Under the pieces are notes generated by a model. The model was given only the letters and a program-made list of their open reading frames with translations. It was not told the origin of the DNA and searched no databases. Below are positions 20,567 to 24,654 of a stretch of 24,654 nt of DNA, piece by piece. A program made the position numbers and the translations under genes. The stretch lies in contig NW_019774040.1 in NCBI RefSeq assembly GCF_001039355.2, positions 1 to 24,654 of the forward strand. The letters run 5' to 3'. This DNA is from Lingula anatina. Lineage: Eukaryota; Brachiopoda; Lingulata; Lingulida; Lingulidae. The first letter of the stretch is position 1; every line of letters starts with the position of its first letter.

Positions 20567-20572
20567 TATAAA
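20567..20572 (+). promoter_or_regulatory. TATA box of micro-exon gene 1
   Basis: TATAAA, 46 nt before the ATG at 20613. Together with A at -3 this favours 20613 over the in-frame ATG at 20601, which would sit only 34 nt from the box. Confidence 0.5.
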
Positions 20573-20612
20573 CATCGGACCTTTACGCTTCACCTTACTT
20601 ATGAACAGCAAA

Positions 20613-23600
20613 ATGACTTGGATTTTCATCATTTTGCTAGTTTATGCATCAGCGGTGTTTGTTGGGAGCAATGTGATCCGTGAACGGAAACCTTCAACTT
20701 GTGAGTGCAATTTTTGTAAAGAATAACTAACAAATACCCCTGTTTCAATATACCAGTGATAAGCTCTTACTTCAGGTAGGATTTATTGATAACCCGTCAA
20801 AATGAGCTGGGTAGTTAGCCTTATTAACATTATTTATATAGTTATAAATATCTGACCCAAGCGCTATAGTCTCATTGGGGAGATTTCATTTGGTTTTGAC
20901 GGCTTAATAAATGGAAAAAGCTGTTCACCGTGTTATGTTATTGAAACCCCAATGAGTCACACTGTACATAGACGTACGTTGGCAGGGAAATTCTGTCGGA
21001 TCCCAGATTTTGCTGTAAAGGGGGGCACAAGATGTACACGGTAAATGACTGTTGCATATTTATACATAAAATAAGGTCAACCTTATCACACACACACGCA
21101 CACATACACACACATTATATATTAGGAATGTATAAGACTAAGAAATGGACATCCCCGAAACTAAAGAGGCACGTGAGCCTCTGTGACCCCCATTTGGTCA
21201 TTGTGGACATATCCAAATATTGGCTGCTGAAATCTCAGATAACACTCGAAGCAAATGTCTAATTTCAGTGCTCTCCCTTGGACAAAAGCAATGGGAGACT
21301 CGATTTATGCATTTATTCCAGCTTCGAAATAAACGTGAGGTAAGCGATGTTTCGTTTTTGCTGTTAACGTTTATATAAACGTATGTTTGCTTGTGTCAAT
21401 GTACATATTTTTATCATTTAAAAATTCATTACATATATCCCGGTAGCAATTATTGAATTTAATCTCATTAAGGTAATTAATTCGTCTTTTCAAAATGAGA
21501 ATATCATTTTAACTTGAAATAACTGCCACCTAATTACTATTGTAAAAGGTTGGCAATTGAAGGACGTTTTCCTTTTTCAGATAAGTCCATATCCATGGAC
21601 GTTCCCTCCAAAGGTAAGTACACCTTAGCTCATTTGAAAGAAGCGCCTTATAAGGTAATGTTTTGCCACCAATGTGATAATTTCCACCGACAAGAAGTTA
21701 TATTATTGGTTCTGTTACAATATACTTTGTCAGTTTGTCTGTCCATAAGCAACGTTGTGCAAAAAGTTTTGAACGGATTTTGATGGAATTTTCAGGATAG
21801 GGTAAAATGGGCTTTGTGAAAAGAGATAAGATTTTGGTGAGGATCCAATGATTAATTGCTGATTATTTATTTAATTTTTGTCTTGGTGTATGTCTGCACT
21901 CTCTCTCTGCTTTGGTTTTCAACTTTTGTGCTTTGGTCTTATGGTTTTATTGGGAATGCATTATCATAAAAGTAGCAGTCCCAACAGTTGGTGCGTTGGA
22001 TTCCAAACTGACACTTTTGTGAGAAACTTGTGAGAAACAAAAACTGCTACGATGGGCTTAGAGACAGTCACCGATGGGAAGTCCACTGGAACCTGAAAGA
22101 TTTTTATGTAAAATTTTAAGAAATGTTTAAGAAAATAAGTAAACTTTAGATTCCTTTGCATTATGATTTTTATGACATGAGAGCGCATGTTGTGTGGGTC
22201 AAATGTATGAAAGGGTTTCTGATAACTTTATCTATTCATTTTTATTGGTTTTAATTTTTTTATCAATTTTCAATTCAATACAATTTATTTCTGTACTGGT
22301 ACATAAATAATCATGACCTACAATACAATATGATAACAACAATATAATTGGTGCATTACTATTCTTTTTATTCACCTGTTTATTTTTTGCAGATCACAAT
22401 ACGATCTTTTCCACCAGTTCCAAAGGTAAGTTGTAGACGTTGTGGGGTTCTATAACATCATGACACATGATGATAAAAAAATCTTAAATTTAAGTGTTAA
22501 ATACAGAATACCAAACGCCACAGAATGATTAATGAAACATGGCGATCGATCAGTTTCCCATTTATGTTTCCAGGTGACCATAAAGCCATGGACAATACCT
22601 TCTATTGTAAGTTATGCTGTGTATTATTATTATTATTATTATTATTGTTGTTGTTGTTGTTGTTGTTGTTGCTGTTGTTGTTGTTCTCCTTTTTTTCTCA
22701 ATAATATGAAGTAAAAACCTTGAGTCCTTGTTTGTGCATGCAACCGTGTGTAAACTGGTAAAAACGTGCAGAACATCGGTAGCTTTCGCATGTAGATCCA
22801 TATGCTGGGCACTCCATGCAGTTATAATCTCACAAGAGCACTCGAGTAATGTAATTTTTGTGAAATGGACAAGATTTCTTTATTTCAGAAACCCATTAAA
22901 CCCTGGACGGTGCCACCAAAAGTAAGTTATACAGCAAAAAAGGCATTTTAAACGAGCACTCGTACCTTGTGATTCAGTTTGTCATGTTTGATAAACATTT
23001 TTGTACAGTCACACATATTATTATCTTTAAATTTTAAGTTGTAGTTTGTTTAAACAAAATCGTGATTCATCATTATGTTTTAAGTAGAGTTGTTTCGTGT
23101 ACGTTTACCAAAACTTTTCGCATTTTAAGAGCTTAATTTCTTTCTTACCGTTAGGTGACCTTTACTTTTCCACCTAAGGTAAGACATTATACATATAAAA
23201 CTATGTACACTAATAACATACAATATATTTCTTGAAAAACGTAACGATACTTATATAATTATAACAATAATGAAAACTGGCCGCTGATGTCCCGAATATG
23301 AATAGATGAATGTCCTATATTATATATATCAGTATATGATTGCTCACGGCGTGAGCAACTTACATCGTGTATGTGGCAACTTTAAGTGTATAAGTAAGTG
23401 TGTCAAAATTATCTCTCACGTTTAATGTGTGTATTGTCCAGTTTACTTTCTTGCATATTTGTTTCCATCTAAGTATAGCAGAAATAAATGAACTGCATAT
23501 AAGATATACGAATAGGACTCTTTGCAACAGGAGAGGGGTGGGTGTCTTTGTTAAACCGCCGGATGAGAGTGATTAGGGCAGAAGGAATTATCGCAAGGAC

Positions 23601-23827
23601 TGGCGCAATTTGTGTTTTCTTATAGCCAATACTAATCCTTTACAACTCTAATGGACAAGAAAGATTAAGATGGTTAATAACACCTGGACACGTAGTAATG
23701 AAAAAATCTTACATGAAGTATAAAATACAGAATACCTAACGGTCACATAACGGTTGACGAAACGTGACGAAAAGTTTCCTATTTATGTTTCTAGGTGACC
23801 ATCAAGCCATGGACCATTCGTTCCATT
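20613..23827 (+). CDS. Micro-exon gene for a secreted basic Pro/Trp-rich repeat protein (gene 1), 3' end not seen
   Basis: Eight exons: 20613-20700, 21269-21339, 21581-21613, 22393-22425, 22574-22606, 22889-22921, 23155-23178, 23795-23827; 116 aa so far, no stop, so the gene continues. Exon 1 is a signal peptide (MTWIFIILLVYASAVFVGS) and ends in phase 1 (GTGAGT). Exon 2, 71 nt, goes from phase 1 to 0 and ends at RNKRE, a furin-type RxKR site. The six micro-exons (33, 33, 33, 33, 24, 33 nt) are all phase 0 with pyrimidine-rich AG acceptors and GTAAGT, GTAAGA or GTGAGT donors. They encode ISPYPWTFPPK, ITIRSFPPVPK, VTIKPWTIPSI, KPIKPWTVPPK, VTFTFPPK, VTIKPWTIRSI. These 63 residues hold 16 Pro, 4 Trp, 10 basic and no acidic residues. 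In phase 1 exons 5/6 would create a stop, so phase 0 is right. The start at 20613 rests on TATA spacing and A at -3; 20601 is in frame too. Family not recognised. A host-defence peptide precursor or an extracellular matrix protein is possible (inference). Confidence 0.75.
21086..21113. repeat. Short (CA)n tract
   Basis: Imperfect CA microsatellite in intron 1 of micro-exon gene 1. Confidence 0.85.
22475..23827. repeat. Duplicated exon-plus-intron cassette of gene 1
   Basis: About 100 bp of intron before exon 5 (from 22475) and before exon 8 (from 23699) are clearly related: AAAAAATCTTA, ATACAGAATACC-AACG-CACA, and TTTATGTTTC-AG next to the exon. With the exon itself, the copies are 1221 bp apart, showing that the micro-exons multiply by segmental duplication that includes their splice site. 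Confidence 0.85.
22622..22685. repeat. (ATT)n(GTT)n microsatellite
   Basis: Nine ATT-type units then about twelve GTT units with one GCT, in intron 5 of gene 1, 15 bases after the donor of exon 5. Confidence 0.95.
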
Positions 23828-24339
23828 GTGAGTTTTTTATATATATCTGATAATACCGTGTGTGTGTGTTTGTGTCTGATTTAACTGGATAACTTTTGTT
23901 GGGTAACCACATTCTTATAAGAACATAATCAGTTAGATACTTGGTGCATATAATTCAGATATGTATCTTAACTCAATACAACCATATTTTAATTAACTAC
24001 AGACTTGACATTTAATATGGAATATTTCAGTTTTAAAGGTATACCTAGGTAAAAATGCGTTCTTTATTGAAAAAACTCAGATCTCATATAAGATATCTGA
24101 CTGGGGAAGTATGGAGAAAGGTGTATCTCTACCAATTAACTGATTACCAAGTCTGATGCACTGCTGCATTGTTAAATATGCATTGATTTAATTGGGTAGT
24201 GCTCCTTTGAGCTGGTCAAAGCTTGGCTTTGGCGAGGCATGGTTCTGTCAAAAAAGTATCCATATGTCGGCAACCATTGCATAGAAGAATTTGAAATTTT
24301 GCATGCAAGCGGTCGGTTTTGCAGTGCGTAAAATGAGTT
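23828..24339. other. Probable intron of gene 1, no further exon placed
   Basis: Starts with GTGAGT. I searched for further in-frame micro-exons; the acceptors after ACTACAG (24001) and ATTTCAG (24030) lead straight into stops in phase 0. An acceptor at TTTTGCAG (ending about 24322) would give CVK and a stop, which is possible but unsupported. Confidence 0.4.
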
Positions 24340-24583
24340 AAGCACTGTTTTTCAAAATCGTTAAACTGTGCCAGAATGGCGCGAAAAAGACAGACATTGC
24401 CAGACAGATTATTGCCCCAAAAGGAACGGTCCGCACAGTTTCACAGAGCAATGCCCAGGCTTATGTACCAACACAGACACCACGTCCAATGTATCAATAT
24501 CTTACCACCAGAATACAGGACTCAATGTCCTTCAGAATATGCTGCTGCAATTAAACCAAAACCACCCAGTCCGTTTTAAATGA
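24340..24583 (+). other. Block open in all three plus frames
   Basis: From about 24368 all three plus-strand frames stay open for roughly 170-215 bp, unusual in AT-rich DNA. One frame (ATG at 24376) ends INILPPEYRTQCPSEYAAAI then KPKPPSPF and a stop, which looks most protein-like; another, in phase 0 after a possible acceptor GTGCCAG at 24373, reads NGAKKTDIARQIIAPKGTV. It could be a last exon of gene 1, an exon of another gene, or a mobile-element piece. No family recognised. Confidence 0.25.
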
Positions 24584-24654
24584 GGGGCAAATTGTCACCA
24601 AAACGCGTTTTTCAAGGCTCTTAGCGAACACCAAACTGGTTTAAGCAGATTAGA

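Noticed and set aside
21322-21339. Alternative 18-nt exon of gene 1 using the acceptor TTATTCCAG
   Set aside because: From phase 1 it gives an immediate stop and would leave the cassettes out of frame; the 71-nt exon fits both sides.
21964-22188. 74-codon minus-strand gene inside gene 1
   Set aside because: No start or stop context beyond the frame itself; only the short VPVDFPS segment after an acceptor is worth keeping as a weak observation.

Overview
The window reads as nuclear DNA of an AT-rich marine-invertebrate-like animal. It has intron-split genes with GT-AG splice sites, a eukaryotic tRNA-Val, many microsatellites, a MITE-like element and long non-coding stretches. A secreted protein combining chitin-binding, TSP1 and C-type lectin domains points to a mollusc, brachiopod, annelid or lancelet. 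I cannot fix the phylum from sequence alone.

Layout. 1-6100 is gene-poor: a decayed acidic reading frame (2-472), a (CA)n tract, a MITE (2357-2562), 116-bp and 93-bp tandem repeats, a long hairpin, and two single-N contig joins (4678 and 5772), each with the flanking sequence repeated on both sides. 6180-8801 (+) is a carboxylesterase type B gene with an intact catalytic triad and a clear last exon. 9386-9458 is a decayed tRNA-Val and 15231-15303 an intact one.

11550-24654 looks like a cluster of secreted-protein genes. A minus-strand gene at 16535-18801 can be assembled completely from four exons (310 aa): signal peptide, chitin-binding peritrophin-A (CBM14), thrombospondin type 1, C-type lectin. 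On each side of it lies a gene built mostly of tiny exons. The plus-strand gene from 20613 has a signal exon, a 71-nt propeptide-like exon ending in a furin-type site, and at least six micro-exons (33, 33, 33, 33, 24, 33 nt), each a whole number of codons. These encode Pro/Trp-rich, strongly basic 8- or 11-residue cassettes of the type x-T-I-K-P-W-T-I-P-x-x. The minus-strand gene at 14544-11550 follows the same plan (signal exon 64 nt, 74-nt exon, then micro-exons of 42 and 30 nt plus a 30-nt coding end) with cassettes containing PWPWP and NPW. Neither ORF finding nor domain search would normally see these two genes, because no exon is long enough.

The main result is therefore a proposed family of micro-exon genes for secreted Pro/Trp-rich peptides. 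They resemble in design, not visibly in sequence, the micro-exon genes known from schistosomes, and they are clustered around a chitin-binding lectin. A role at an external surface (defence, mucus, cuticle, tube or shell matrix) is inference only. Exon models come from reading splice sites and frames by eye and need transcript support.
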